Assembly: GCA_019634795.1 (NCBI GenBank)
Contig: JAHCAR010000013.1
Coordinates: 46,244 to 110,243, forward strand
Source: Dokdonella sp.
GTDB lineage: Bacteria > Pseudomonadota > Gammaproteobacteria > Xanthomonadales > Rhodanobacteraceae
Length of the DNA stretch: 64,000 nt
Direction of reading: 5' to 3'
In this document: piece after piece, positions 8,984 to 18,136 of the stretch
Layout of the letters: each line of letters begins with the position of its first letter
Numbering within the stretch: position 1 is the stretch's first letter
Made by a program: the position numbers and the translations under genes
The notes under the pieces: model-generated
What the model was told of the DNA's origin: nothing
The model's input: the letters and a program-made list of their open reading frames with translations, nothing else
The model's database searches: none

Positions 8984-10180
8984 CTACAGGTGCGCCCCGG
9001 GAACCAGCACGTCGAAGCCGTTGGCAAAGATGTAGTCCGCCCAAGGCCCTATCGGCACCAGGGTCGGACCCGCCTTCTTGCAGACCATCGAATCCTGCGG
9101 CAGGCAGCTGCCGCCGCTGCATCCGGGCGGCCAGCTGTTGGCGGTCGTGTCGCGCACGCTGACATGGTAGTAAAGCGCCTGGTTGGTGTTGGCGATGCTC
9201 TCGCCGTTGACAAGGTTTTCCTTGTGCATTTCGCAGTCGAACAGGTCGTAGCTCGGGGTATCGCCGTATTCGCCGACATGGGCTTTCGTGGCCATGAAGT
9301 CGACGGTATGGAAACCCCGGCCCGACTCGTTGGTCTGGAAAGCGTAGTCGCTCGCACCGGGAACGAGCCGATAACCATTTCCCGAGACGGCATTGCGCAC
9401 GGACCATGTGCGCGGCCCTCCCCCAATGCCACCGCCGACGTTGCGAACGTCGCTGAACTCGACCGACTGGTCGGTGTTGTCGATGCTGACGACGTTGTTG
9501 CCCAATCCGTCGATGTCGAACTCGAACCGCCAGTAGTTGTGGTGCCAATGCGTGACGTCATTGAAGGTTCCATTCCGGTTGCCGAAGCCGAAGGAAGGCT
9601 GCATTCGCCCATCGGAATAGAACACGAAACGCGACGAGTACATGTACCAGTCCGCGATGTACTGCGCGGTCAGTCTGACGCTGTCGCCGAGGTCTTCGAT
9701 CGTGACCCCGTTCGCACAGGTGTAGCCCGGATTGCTGAGAGCGAATGGACAAGTCCCGTATGACTGCGTGGGTTGATCGGAGCGATCGCATGAGGTGATG
9801 GCCGCCGGCGAGTTGGGATCAGGAACTGTGCCGAGCTGATTCTGCACCGCAGGAAGCGAAAAAATCGGCGTCCTGATGTCCTTCCAGTCCCGGTAGCAGT
9901 CGCCACCGAAGCCATCCTTGTACTCGGCGAACAGCATCGGCGCATGCGCCCTGCGCATGACCAGCTGCCCGTTCCAGTAGACGTTTCGCAATTCCATGCC
10001 GGAGCCGCGCGGACCCACGCTCTGATCCGGTCCCAGCCAGCACATCTCCCAGATCGGATTCGTGCTCGGCCAGCTCAGCTTGACCTCCGGCGCCACGCAG
10101 GTGGGCGATGCCGCCCGCGCGACCGGGACTGCCGCCGGGACGAGGAGAACCAATGCAAACAGGTAACGCAGCCGGAACAT
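8984..10180 (-). CDS. Secreted copper amine oxidase-like protein, copy 2
   Basis: 398 aa, a paralogue of the 7098-8276 product with the same architecture: signal peptide (1-23, ARAAS), 'NPIWEMCW' entry motif, 'GMELRNVYWNGQLV', then catalytic-domain motifs. The topaquinone-site tyrosine is Tyr179 in WYMY, the His-x-His pair is His211/His213 in 'THWHHNYW', and the third-ligand position is Asp344 in 'SVRDTTANSW'. 'GGPRTWSVRN' echoes TynA GGPRTSTMQV. Extra cysteine pairs (PPGCSGGSC, SMVCKK) are shared with copy 1. The tail is 'DYIFANGFD' plus eight residues. A strong GGAGG site 8 nt upstream overlaps the end of the lipoprotein gene at 10184, so the two are probably translationally coupled. Confidence 0.7.
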   Translation of the reverse strand: MFRLRYLFALVLLVPAAVPVARAASPTCVAPEVKLSWPSTNPIWEMCWLGPDQSVGPRGSGMELRNVYWNGQLVMRRAHAPMLFAEYKDGFGGDCYRDWKDIRTPIFSLPAVQNQLGTVPDPNSPAAITSCDRSDQPTQSYGTCPFALSNPGYTCANGVTIEDLGDSVRLTAQYIADWYMYSSRFVFYSDGRMQPSFGFGNRNGTFNDVTHWHHNYWRFEFDIDGLGNNVVSIDNTDQSVEFSDVRNVGGGIGGGPRTWSVRNAVSGNGYRLVPGASDYAFQTNESGRGFHTVDFMATKAHVGEYGDTPSYDLFDCEMHKENLVNGESIANTNQALYYHVSVRDTTANSWPPGCSGGSCLPQDSMVCKKAGPTLVPIGPWADYIFANGFDVLVPGAHL

Positions 10181-10183
10181 CTT

Positions 10184-10801
10184 TCAACCTCCATCCGAAT
10201 GACGGGCGACGGTCTTTCCGGAAGGAACATATCTCGGATAGACCACGCGATCGGTCATCAGGTCGACAACGGAATGCAGAATGACGTCGTCGCCTCCGTG
10301 AATCGCGGCGATGACGCGAATGCAACGCGAACCCCGATCGCAATACTTGTCTCCAGGCTCCCTCATGACGAAACCGCCGTGCCAAAGTACGACGCCGGGT
10401 GCATTGACGATATCGCTTATTCGCGGATCGGCGCGAACGAGGGCTTCGACCCGGGCCTGCTCGACGTCGGTCAGGCTCACGTCGGCACCGGGCGGCTCCT
10501 GGGTCGCGATGAGAGCGCCGTTCGGATCATAGGTTCGAACCACGGTGACGCCGCGTGAGTAGTCGAAGCCCCGGGTCACGATGCAGCGCTCGTCATCCCT
10601 GCGGCTGGCCTGACCCGGACAGAAATCCGTGACCCGCTTTGCCTCGATGTAGCCGCGCATCCTGCCGCTGTGATCAATGCCTGTCAGCGCATCGTTGCCG
10701 GACTTCGGGCCCGTCGCGCATCCGCATAGCAGGAACAGCACGGAGCCCAGCAGGGCGCATTGCCTGCCGATGTGTGCCCGTTTGAAGTTCCTGCGTGACA
10801 T
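10184..10801 (-). CDS. Small lipoprotein paired with amine oxidase-like copy 2
   Basis: 205 aa. A positively charged N-terminus, hydrophobic helix and lipobox 'LCGC' (Cys28; the Cys at -2 is unusual) mark a lipoprotein. It is paralogous to the 8287-8955 product and keeps the same position, immediately before its amine-oxidase-like partner (3 nt apart). Shared features are the 'RGSRC' cysteine, the D-Y-x-x-G strand and the 'VVDLMTDRVVY' strand. It starts 10 nt after the stop of the pentaheme cytochrome gene with only a weak ribosome site, suggesting coupling. Function unknown; an accessory or N-terminal-domain chain of the oxidase is inferred from order and resemblance. Confidence 0.6.
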   Translation of the reverse strand: MSRRNFKRAHIGRQCALLGSVLFLLCGCATGPKSGNDALTGIDHSGRMRGYIEAKRVTDFCPGQASRRDDERCIVTRGFDYSRGVTVVRTYDPNGALIATQEPPGADVSLTDVEQARVEALVRADPRISDIVNAPGVVLWHGGFVMREPGDKYCDRGSRCIRVIAAIHGGDDVILHSVVDLMTDRVVYPRYVPSGKTVARHSDGG

Positions 10802-10811
10802 GGCGATGGAC

Positions 10812-12722
10812 TCAGTTGGGCGTGGTCACGGTGGAGACGTTGCCGGCCGTTTCCGGAGGCGACCTGCCGTAGGTCGGGTTGTTCCACAGCGCGTACATGT
10901 ATTCGCCGCGCGAGGCCGATTGTGGACCGATGTCGAAGGGCCGACCCGGACCGCCCGCACACAATGTGTTTTCCGCCGGAATCGCCGGCGGCTCGGTCGC
11001 CTGGTCGCGCAGGAACTCGATGTAGTCCTTGCTCGACATCTGGAACTTCAGCTCGGCGTCGACATGGACCGGCCGATCGGTGCCGGCCGGCAGCGTAAAG
11101 GTGTAGTCGGTCGTGTCGTAGTTGACCAGGACGCCCGAGCCCGGCGAGGTCTCGGGGTAGCTGTAGCCGACCGGTCGCAGCTCATCGCCATTCGGATCTC
11201 CCGGGGTGACCGGGCGGAAACCCAGCGGCGGGATGCGGTTGTCCTTGCGGATGCAGTTGTTGAGGACGAAGTGGAACTGGGCCTTGCCGGCCTCCTCGAT
11301 CTTGCACTCGCCCGGCGAGCCCGGTGTCCAGATTCCCTGCAGGGTCTCGTAGATCTTGGCCTGGGGATCGATGGTCAGATCGGCAGTCAGCGGATCGTAG
11401 GCGGCGCTTTCCGCGACCACGGCGTCGGTTGCGCTGACCGCCTTGACGTTGAGCCACATGCGGCGGCCCTCGGCGTAGCCGGTCGGCAGCTTGTGTCCGC
11501 TCAGGTTGGTGACCTTGACGCGGACGCTGATGGAGCCCGCGGCACCTGCGGTCGGCGCCGTATAGGCGAGGATGCTCGTCTCCACGCTCGCACTCGAGGC
11601 AAGCATGGCCCGGGCGCTGGTGATCGTGCGCTCATAGTCGGCCTCGCGGCCGAAACCGGTCACGTTGTTGGCGTATTCGACCTTGATGATGCCGGGGATC
11701 CAGGTGTTCGCACCGACGAATTCGTGGACCGGCAGATTGCCGGTACGCGAACCGTCCGGGTTCTGGTTGCAGGCCTTCGCGGTCGGATCCTGGCTCGAAC
11801 GCATGTGGCAGCTCTGGCACTGCTGGGCGCGCGCGAAAGCGGGCGTGCCCGATGGGCCTTCACCGAGGCCATCGCGATAGATCGTGTCGGCGAACAGGCT
11901 GCTGCTCCATTCCGAATAGGTACGCTCGACCGGCATCGGACGGGTGGTCGCCACGCCGCCTTCGAGAACGAGGGTCTTGAGTGGGCCCTCGTCGGTATCG
12001 GGCGTGGACACGTCGTGGCACGAGCCGCAAATCTGCGACTGCTCGTGGTATTCGGATTTGACCCAGCCATGCGGCGGCTCGAGCATGCCGGTGGTATAGG
12101 TGTAGGGGCCGCGCCGGCACGGTCCGCCATACTGGGATCCGTCCGGATTCGTGCACGTGGTCGTGTTGTCGATCCAGGTATTGGCATTGCCGATCATGCC
12201 GGGCTCGCCGTTCGGACCGGTCGGCATCATGCGATGGCAAAAGTGACAGGTCAGCCCCGAGTAATCGTTGCCCTTGCTGTCGAAGTTGTCGTAATCGCCG
12301 GTCAACTGGCAGCCACTGGCACCGCCGGGACCACTGGTACCGCCACCGACGGCCTTGACCACGCGCCCGTTCAGCCAACCTGGCGGCGTGTGGCAGCGCA
12401 GGCAGAAGTCGCCGACCCCGGGGAAGTCCTTGTTGGCCACGTCGAGCGCCGCCCAGAACAGCGGATCGCGGGTCGCATTGGCCATCATCGAGCCGCTCCA
12501 TGTGCTGTGCGGCATGTATTCCGGCGCGGTTCCACTGAAGCCGCGATGGCAAGAGCTGCAGGCATCGGGCTCTTCCAGCGCCCAGAGCAGGCCGGGCTGG
12601 GTGCCATGTGGCGTGAAATCAAGAGCCAGCGCGTGCGTGGAAACGAGCAATGCACCGATCAGCAGCAAAAACTGCGATACGCGACGGACTGAGGGCCGGC
12701 TGGCCGGGAAACTGGATCGCAA
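10812..12722 (-). CDS. Secreted pentaheme c-type cytochrome
   Basis: 636 aa from a TTG start at 12722. The frame is open to an ATG-equivalent at 12938, but that reading puts 72 non-signal-like residues first, whereas TTG gives a clean signal peptide (ending THALA) behind a GAGG. Five CxxCH heme sites: CSSCH (55-59), CLRCH (107-111), CHFCH (159-163), CGSCH (232-236) and CQSCH (302-306). The layout resembles the cytochrome c554/multiheme group. A C-terminal beta-rich region begins with 'VTNLSGHKLPTGYAEGRR', a motif I associate with secreted multiheme cytochromes, whose His may ligate heme. It is the first gene of the lipoprotein/amine-oxidase-like run, so it is a natural electron acceptor for that pair. 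That role is inference. Confidence 0.8.
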   Translation of the reverse strand: MRSSFPASRPSVRRVSQFLLLIGALLVSTHALALDFTPHGTQPGLLWALEEPDACSSCHRGFSGTAPEYMPHSTWSGSMMANATRDPLFWAALDVANKDFPGVGDFCLRCHTPPGWLNGRVVKAVGGGTSGPGGASGCQLTGDYDNFDSKGNDYSGLTCHFCHRMMPTGPNGEPGMIGNANTWIDNTTTCTNPDGSQYGGPCRRGPYTYTTGMLEPPHGWVKSEYHEQSQICGSCHDVSTPDTDEGPLKTLVLEGGVATTRPMPVERTYSEWSSSLFADTIYRDGLGEGPSGTPAFARAQQCQSCHMRSSQDPTAKACNQNPDGSRTGNLPVHEFVGANTWIPGIIKVEYANNVTGFGREADYERTITSARAMLASSASVETSILAYTAPTAGAAGSISVRVKVTNLSGHKLPTGYAEGRRMWLNVKAVSATDAVVAESAAYDPLTADLTIDPQAKIYETLQGIWTPGSPGECKIEEAGKAQFHFVLNNCIRKDNRIPPLGFRPVTPGDPNGDELRPVGYSYPETSPGSGVLVNYDTTDYTFTLPAGTDRPVHVDAELKFQMSSKDYIEFLRDQATEPPAIPAENTLCAGGPGRPFDIGPQSASRGEYMYALWNNPTYGRSPPETAGNVSTVTTPN

Positions 12723-13007
12723 AGCGCATACCTCACAAATGATGGGGCCAGGGACAGGCCTATGGCCACGTCCGGTTCGATCGACGCCGCTGGACCGGCC
12801 CCCGCAAGACTGTCCGGCATGCCCTGGCAAACAGCGGTGCTTTCGAACCCGGCAGAAGTGCAGCGCGGGTCGACCCCGGATTCCATTCGAAAATGCGCCG
12901 AACGGCAAAACACTCCAATTATTACCACGAACCGGCAACCAATATCACCTTGAAGCCGGCGTCTCCGTGTTCAAATTGCGTAAATTCGGCCCTCCAGGCA
13001 ACCCGAA
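12723..13007. promoter_or_regulatory. Likely promoter region of the cytochrome/amine-oxidase-like operon
   Basis: 285 bp between dapE and the cytochrome start, conspicuously AT-richer than its surroundings around 12905-12985. On the minus strand TAATAAT (12918-12924) is a reasonable -10 element, but no good -35 is present at 16-18 bp. If it is used, the 5' leader is about 190 nt. Confidence 0.35.
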
Positions 13008-14150
13008 TCAGGCCGGGCGCTTGCCGCCCAGGAGCCGCTCGGCCACCTCAAGGTAGAGGGCCGGCAAGCGTTCGAGCTCGTCGACGCCGACATGTTCGTC
13101 GATCTTGTGGATGCTGGCGTTGACCGGCCCCAGCTCGACCACCTCCGCACCCAGCGGCGCAATGAAGCGTCCGTCCGAAGTACCGCCGGCCGTGCTCGGC
13201 TCGGGCTGGCGACCGCAGACCGCGCCGACCGCCTCGTTGACGGCGGTCCGCAAGGCGCCCTCGGCGGTCAGGAACGGTTCCCCGGAAAGTTCCCAGGTGA
13301 TCGAGAAATCGAGCCCGTGCCGGCGCAGACAGGCTTCGACGCGCTCGCGCAGGGCGTCCGCCGTGCTCGCCGTGCCGTAGCGGAAATTGAACGAAGCGGT
13401 CAGGTGCCCCGGAATGATGTTGTTGGCGCCGGTCCCGGAATGGATGTTTGAGACCTGGAACGAGGTCGGCGGGAACCCCTCGTTGCCCTCGTCCCAGCGG
13501 GCTGAAGCCAACTCGGCGAGAGCCGGGGCGAGGGCATGAATCGGATTCAGCGCCTTGTCCGGATAGGCGACATGGCCCTGGATGCCGCGCACCTCGAGAT
13601 GGCCGTGCAGTGAGCCGCGCCGACCGACCCGAATCAGGTCGCCCAGTGCGGTCTGCGAGGACGGCTCGCCAACCAGGCACCAGTCGATGCGCTGGCCGCG
13701 CCGGCGAAACTCCTCTGCGACCCGGCGCACGCCATCAATCGACGGGCCCTCCTCGTCGCTGGTCAGCAACAGGCCTAGCGTGCCGGCATGGTGCGGATGA
13801 CGCTCGACAAAGGCCTCAAGGGCCAGGGTCATTGCAGCCACGCCCGACTTCATGTCGGCGGCGCCACGCCCATAGAGTCGGCCATCGCGCAGCGTCGGCT
13901 CGAACGGCGGACTCGACCAGGCCGTCTCCGGACCGCTCGGAACGACGTCGGTGTGACCGAGAAAGACCAGCACCGGTCCGCCCTCGCCATGCGTGGCCCA
14001 GAGGTTGCAGACCTCGCCATAGCGCAGGGTCTCTACGGCGAACCCGGCGCGCGAAAGGCGGTCGCCGAGCAGGGCCTGGCAACCGTGGTCATCAGGGGTG
14101 ACCGATGCACGCCGGATCAGTTCACTGGTGAGTTCGAGGACTGCTGACAT
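13008..14150 (-). CDS. dapE: Succinyl-diaminopimelate desuccinylase
   Basis: 380 aa from the ATG at 14150 (MSAVLEL). The longer frame to 14210 adds residues not typical of the family. M20-family zinc peptidase that converts N-succinyl-LL-diaminopimelate to LL-DAP for lysine and peptidoglycan. Visible zinc-ligand and catalytic motifs: '[11 protein letters not shown]' (His, then Asp), '[11 protein letters not shown]' (bridging Asp), '[11 protein letters not shown]' (catalytic Glu pair), 'GEPSSQ', and near the end '[14 protein letters not shown]' (His). The dimerisation insert carries '[12 protein letters not shown]'. It lies 117 bp downstream of the ArsC-like gene and dapD on the same strand. 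Confidence 0.95.
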   Translation of the reverse strand: MSAVLELTSELIRRASVTPDDHGCQALLGDRLSRAGFAVETLRYGEVCNLWATHGEGGPVLVFLGHTDVVPSGPETAWSSPPFEPTLRDGRLYGRGAADMKSGVAAMTLALEAFVERHPHHAGTLGLLLTSDEEGPSIDGVRRVAEEFRRRGQRIDWCLVGEPSSQTALGDLIRVGRRGSLHGHLEVRGIQGHVAYPDKALNPIHALAPALAELASARWDEGNEGFPPTSFQVSNIHSGTGANNIIPGHLTASFNFRYGTASTADALRERVEACLRRHGLDFSITWELSGEPFLTAEGALRTAVNEAVGAVCGRQPEPSTAGGTSDGRFIAPLGAEVVELGPVNASIHKIDEHVGVDELERLPALYLEVAERLLGGKRPA

Positions 14151-14267
14151 GGGATTCGGACTGTGGAGACAGGATGTCGAAACGAACAGCGAAGCTGGCC
14201 CGCAGGGCAATCCGCAGGATGCGGCGCGTCATTCGGACTCGGGAAGGGTCCAGGCGATTGCCGGCGA

Positions 14268-14630
14268 TCATGCCTTGGCCGCAAACAGGCGCGCATAGAG
14301 CTTGTCGCTGAAACCGAGATGGACCGAACCGTCATCAAGCACCAGCACCGGGCGCCGCACCAGGGCTGGATACTCGCGGATCAGCAGGCTCCATTCGGCG
14401 GTCGACCCCGGCGACTTGCGCGACGGCGACAGGCTGCGCCAGGTCGTTCCACTGCGGTTGACCAGGGCTTCGAACCCGCCCACGGCCTGGGCCCACTGTT
14501 TGAGGGTCGCCGGCGTCGCCGGTTGCTCGCGATAGTCGATGAAGCGGTAGTCGATCGCATGGCGGTCGAGCCAGTTACGTGCCTTGCGGCAGGTGTCGCA
14601 CTTGTTCAGCCCGAAGATTTCGATACTCAT
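14268..14630 (-). CDS. ArsC/Spx-family thioredoxin-fold reductase (YffB-like)
   Basis: 120 aa. Starts ATG at 14630, overlapping the dapD stop by 4 nt. The N-terminus '[17 protein letters not shown]' has a CxxC (Cys11/Cys14) at the usual ArsC/Spx position. 'IDYREQP' and '[10 protein letters not shown]' follow, then the C-terminal '[11 protein letters not shown]' cis-proline strand. The family includes glutaredoxin-linked arsenate reductases and the uncharacterised YffB group; length and the dapD-dapE setting favour YffB. No arsenic genes are nearby, so arsenate reduction is not claimed. Confidence 0.88.
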   Translation of the reverse strand: MSIEIFGLNKCDTCRKARNWLDRHAIDYRFIDYREQPATPATLKQWAQAVGGFEALVNRSGTTWRSLSPSRKSPGSTAEWSLLIREYPALVRRPVLVLDDGSVHLGFSDKLYARLFAAKA

Positions 14631-15448
14631 GCGCGCAGCAACTCGTTGATGCCGGTCTTGGCCCGGGTCTTCTCGTCGACGCGCTTGACGATGACCGCCG
14701 CATACAGGCTGTGACTGCCATCGGCGGCCGGCAAGGAACCGGCCACGACCACGCTGCCCGCAGGCACGCGCCCATAGCCGACCGCGCCGGTGGCGCGATC
14801 GTAGATCTTGGTCGACTGGCCGAGGAAAACGCCCATGCCGATCACGCTGCCGCGTTCGACGACGACCCCTTCGACCACTTCCGAGCGCGCGCCGATGAAG
14901 CAGTCGTCCTCGATGATGGTCGGGCCGGCCTGCAATGGTTCGAGCACGCCGCCAATGCCGACCCCGCCGGACAGGTGCACGCGAGCGCCGATCTGCGCGC
15001 AGGAGCCGACCGTGGCCCAGGTATCGACCATGGTCCCGGCGCCGACGTGGGCGCCGATGTTGACGTAGCTCGGCATCAGCACGGCGTCGGCGGCCACATG
15101 CGCGCCGCGCCGGACCAGTGCGCCGGGCACGACCCGCGCGCCCGCCGTGCGGAAGGTCTGCGCATCGGCATCGACGAAGCGAAGCGGTACCTTGTCCCAG
15201 GCCTGCATCGGACCACCGTCCATGACCCTGTTCTCGTTCATGCGGAAGTACAGCAGGACCGCCTTCTTGAGCCACTGGTGGACCTGCCAGCCGCCACCCG
15301 GCAGCGGCTCGGCCACGCGTGCCTCGCCGCTTTCGAGCAGGTCGAGTGCCGCTTCCACGGCCGGACGGATGTCGCCTGCGATTTCTTGCGGGGTCAGTTC
15401 GGAGCGGCGTTCCCACGCCGATTCGATCAGGGTATCAAGACTTGGCAT
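14627..15448 (-). CDS. dapD: Tetrahydrodipicolinate N-succinyltransferase
   Basis: 273 aa from the ATG at 15448 ([15 protein letters not shown]), which overlaps the end of glnD by 14 nt; the frame runs far upstream but only inside glnD. It transfers succinyl from succinyl-CoA to tetrahydrodipicolinate, the step before aminotransfer and DapE in lysine/DAP synthesis. After an alpha-helical N-domain (1-100) comes a left-handed beta-helix of hexapeptide repeats ('[19 protein letters not shown]', '[16 protein letters not shown]') and the family block '[16 protein letters not shown]'. It ends 'KTGINELLR', as in homologues. Overlaps at both ends imply translational coupling with glnD and the ArsC-like gene. 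Confidence 0.96.
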   Translation of the reverse strand: MPSLDTLIESAWERRSELTPQEIAGDIRPAVEAALDLLESGEARVAEPLPGGGWQVHQWLKKAVLLYFRMNENRVMDGGPMQAWDKVPLRFVDADAQTFRTAGARVVPGALVRRGAHVAADAVLMPSYVNIGAHVGAGTMVDTWATVGSCAQIGARVHLSGGVGIGGVLEPLQAGPTIIEDDCFIGARSEVVEGVVVERGSVIGMGVFLGQSTKIYDRATGAVGYGRVPAGSVVVAGSLPAADGSHSLYAAVIVKRVDEKTRAKTGINELLRA

Positions 15449-18125
15449 GCATGACCTTCTGTTGTTCGGGCTGGCGCAGGTCCAGTTGTTCGAGCAGCGC
15501 CGCACGCAGCGCTTCCTGACCAGCCTCATCGAGCAGGCGGTCATTTTCGTCGCTGATTCGGAAAAAGTCCTCGACGCGTTCGCCGAAGGTGGCGATGCGC
15601 GCATCATGCACGCGTACGCCCAGCGAGCGGAAGGTTTGCGCGACCGAGGCGAGCAGGCCCGGGCGATCGGTGCAGACCAGCCCGAGCCGCGTGCGTCCGC
15701 CGACCACGCTGAAGACGATGCGCGGAACGATGTGGAAATGTCGCAAGGTGCGAGGCAGGGCGCGGCGCACCGGCTGCTCGCTGAGGACCTGCATGCCGAG
15801 CGCGGTGCGCAGTGCGTCCTCGATGGCTTCGACGCGCTCGCCTTCGAGCAAGGGCTTGCCGGCCGCGTCGAGGACGTAGAAGGTGTCGAGGACCATGTCC
15901 GAATGGGCCGAGATGACCCGCGCCTCGACCACATTGAGCTGGGCCCGGTCGAGCACGGCCGTGATCGTGGCGAACAGGCCGTCGCGATCGGGCGAGTAGA
16001 CGAACACTTCGCTGGTACCGCGGACGCCGAGCGGATTGACGCGCACCAGCGCACCGGAAGCCGCATCGTGGTTGGCGATGGCCGCAGTCTGCCAGGCGAT
16101 CTGTTCGGGGCGGTAGCGCAGGAAGCTTTCTTCGGGGAAGTCCGCCCAGATGCGCGCGATGACCGAGGCGTCGAGGCCCTTCTGCTCGAGCATCGATTCG
16201 GCGCGTGCGCGTGTCTCGGCCACGCGTTCCTCGGCCTTGGGCAGCTCGCCGGACTCTTCGCGCAACACATAGCGCGTGGCCGCGTAAAGATCCGAGAGCA
16301 GGCGGTCGCGCCAGGTATTCCACAATTTCGGGCTGGTTCCGTTGATATCGGCGACGGTCAGCAGATACAGGTAGTCGAGCCTTTCCCAGTCGTCGACCTG
16401 CTCGGCGAAGCGGTGCACGACGGCCGGATCGGTGATGTCCTGGCGCTGTGCGGTGACGCTCATGAGCAGGTGCTGGCGGACCAGCCAGGCGACCCGGTCG
16501 ACCGCGGCAGGGCGCAGGCCGAGGCGTGCGCAGAAGGCGCGCGCATCTTCCTCGCCAAGCACCGAGTGATCGCCGCCGCGGCCCTTGGCGATGTCGTGGA
16601 AAAGTCCGGCCAGCAAGAGCAGGGCCGGCTGCGGGATGCGCTGGTAGACCGTGTGCGCGAGCGGAAAATCGCGCGCTCCGTCCTCGCTCGCGAAGCGGGC
16701 CATGAAGCGCAGTACGCGCATCGTGTGTTCGTCGACCGTGTAGACGTGGAACAGGTCGTACTGCATGCGCCCGGTAACCCGCGCGAAGCCGGGAATCAGC
16801 CGGGCAAGCACACCATGGCGGGCCATCGCGGCGAGCGCCTCGACCGCTGCGGCGCCGCGTTCGAGCAGTTCACGCAGCGCGGCGAACACTTCGGGGCGAT
16901 CGAGGTCGAACGCCGGATTGGCCATGGCCAGGCGTACCTGGCGCAGGGCATTCGCGCGCAGCCCGCGGATTCCCGGCTCGGTGGCGATCAATGCATAAAG
17001 CGCAATCAGGGTCTGCGGCTCTTCCTGCAGGCGGTGGCTGGCATCGACGTCGAGGCGATCGCCGATGCGCAGGAAGCCATCGCCGAGGTCGCGAACGTCG
17101 CCGGCCGAAGTCGCCAGCATCTCGCTGCAGCGTGCGATCAGCTCCTCGTTGGTGCCGGCGACACGACGGGCGGCGCGATAGTAGTCCTGCATGCATTGCT
17201 CGACACCGAGGTTGTCGGCATGCTCGTCGCGATAGCCGAGCAGGCGGGCCAGCTCGCGCTGGTAGTCGAACAGCAGGCGCTCTTCGGCGCGACGGGCGAG
17301 CAGGTGCAGGGCATAGCGGATGCGGAACAGCGTGGTCCTCGCCGAGGCCAGGGCTTCGGCTTCGGTGGCGTCGAGCAGTCCGGCCTCGACCATCTGCACC
17401 GGATCGCCCGAACCGGCGATTTCGCGACCGAGCCAGCCGATCAGCTGCAGGTCGCGCAGGCCGCCGGGGCCTTCCTTCAGCTGTGGCTCGAGGTTGTAGG
17501 CGGTGTCGCCGAAGCGCAGGTGCCGGGCCGATTGCTCGGCCCGCTTGGCCTCGAGGAAGCGCGCCGGCGTCCACAGCGACTCGTCCGGAAGATGGGCGAG
17601 CAGGCGCTCGGCCAGCTCGCGCGACCCGACCAGGTAACGCGCCTCGATCAGGTTGGTGTAGACACTGACGTCCTGGCCAGCCAGCTCGCGACAGCAGCCG
17701 AGGTCGCGCACGGCCATGCCCGGCCTGATGCCGAGGTCCCAGAGTCCGGCGCAGAATGCTTCGATTGCGCGCATCACGCGCGGCTGCGGCGCATCGACGG
17801 TCAGGATCAGCAGGTCGACGTCCGAATACGGAAACAGTTCGGCGCGGCCATATCCGCCAACCGCGATCAGGGCCGCATCGTCGGCCTCGCCGAGCCAGGA
17901 ATGCCAGGCATAGTCGAGCACGCGATCGACCGCCGCCGAACGCGCGGCGACGATCTGCTCGGCATCGGCGTGTTCGCGAAACGCACCGCTGAGGTCGCGG
18001 TCGTAGTCGACCAGGTACTGTCGCAGGGCCAGCTTGGCCGGCCCGACCACGCCGACGCGATTGGCCGGCCGCGCCAGGCGCGGCAACACCGGCACGCGCG
18101 TGGCAGCTTCGGCGGTCGGCGTCAC
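15435..18125 (-). CDS. glnD: PII uridylyltransferase / uridylyl-removing enzyme
   Basis: 896 aa from a GTG at 18125, 11 nt after the map stop, with GAGG 9 nt upstream overlapping that stop. The longer ATG frame to 18206 would invade map. It senses glutamine and modifies PII proteins. Nucleotidyltransferase motif '[18 protein letters not shown]' is followed by the HD phosphohydrolase region ('[12 protein letters not shown]', '[14 protein letters not shown]') for deuridylylation. Two C-terminal ACT domains follow: '[16 protein letters not shown]' and '[15 protein letters not shown]'. The length is normal for the family. Confidence 0.96.
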   Translation of the reverse strand: MTPTAEAATRVPVLPRLARPANRVGVVGPAKLALRQYLVDYDRDLSGAFREHADAEQIVAARSAAVDRVLDYAWHSWLGEADDAALIAVGGYGRAELFPYSDVDLLILTVDAPQPRVMRAIEAFCAGLWDLGIRPGMAVRDLGCCRELAGQDVSVYTNLIEARYLVGSRELAERLLAHLPDESLWTPARFLEAKRAEQSARHLRFGDTAYNLEPQLKEGPGGLRDLQLIGWLGREIAGSGDPVQMVEAGLLDATEAEALASARTTLFRIRYALHLLARRAEERLLFDYQRELARLLGYRDEHADNLGVEQCMQDYYRAARRVAGTNEELIARCSEMLATSAGDVRDLGDGFLRIGDRLDVDASHRLQEEPQTLIALYALIATEPGIRGLRANALRQVRLAMANPAFDLDRPEVFAALRELLERGAAAVEALAAMARHGVLARLIPGFARVTGRMQYDLFHVYTVDEHTMRVLRFMARFASEDGARDFPLAHTVYQRIPQPALLLLAGLFHDIAKGRGGDHSVLGEEDARAFCARLGLRPAAVDRVAWLVRQHLLMSVTAQRQDITDPAVVHRFAEQVDDWERLDYLYLLTVADINGTSPKLWNTWRDRLLSDLYAATRYVLREESGELPKAEERVAETRARAESMLEQKGLDASVIARIWADFPEESFLRYRPEQIAWQTAAIANHDAASGALVRVNPLGVRGTSEVFVYSPDRDGLFATITAVLDRAQLNVVEARVISAHSDMVLDTFYVLDAAGKPLLEGERVEAIEDALRTALGMQVLSEQPVRRALPRTLRHFHIVPRIVFSVVGGRTRLGLVCTDRPGLLASVAQTFRSLGVRVHDARIATFGERVEDFFRISDENDRLLDEAGQEALRAALLEQLDLRQPEQQKVMHAKS

Positions 18126-18136
18126 CGCGGCGCGCC

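Noticed and set aside
10677-12692. 671-aa open frame on the plus strand
   Set aside because: Antisense to the pentaheme cytochrome, whose five CxxCH motifs and signal peptide make the minus-strand frame real.
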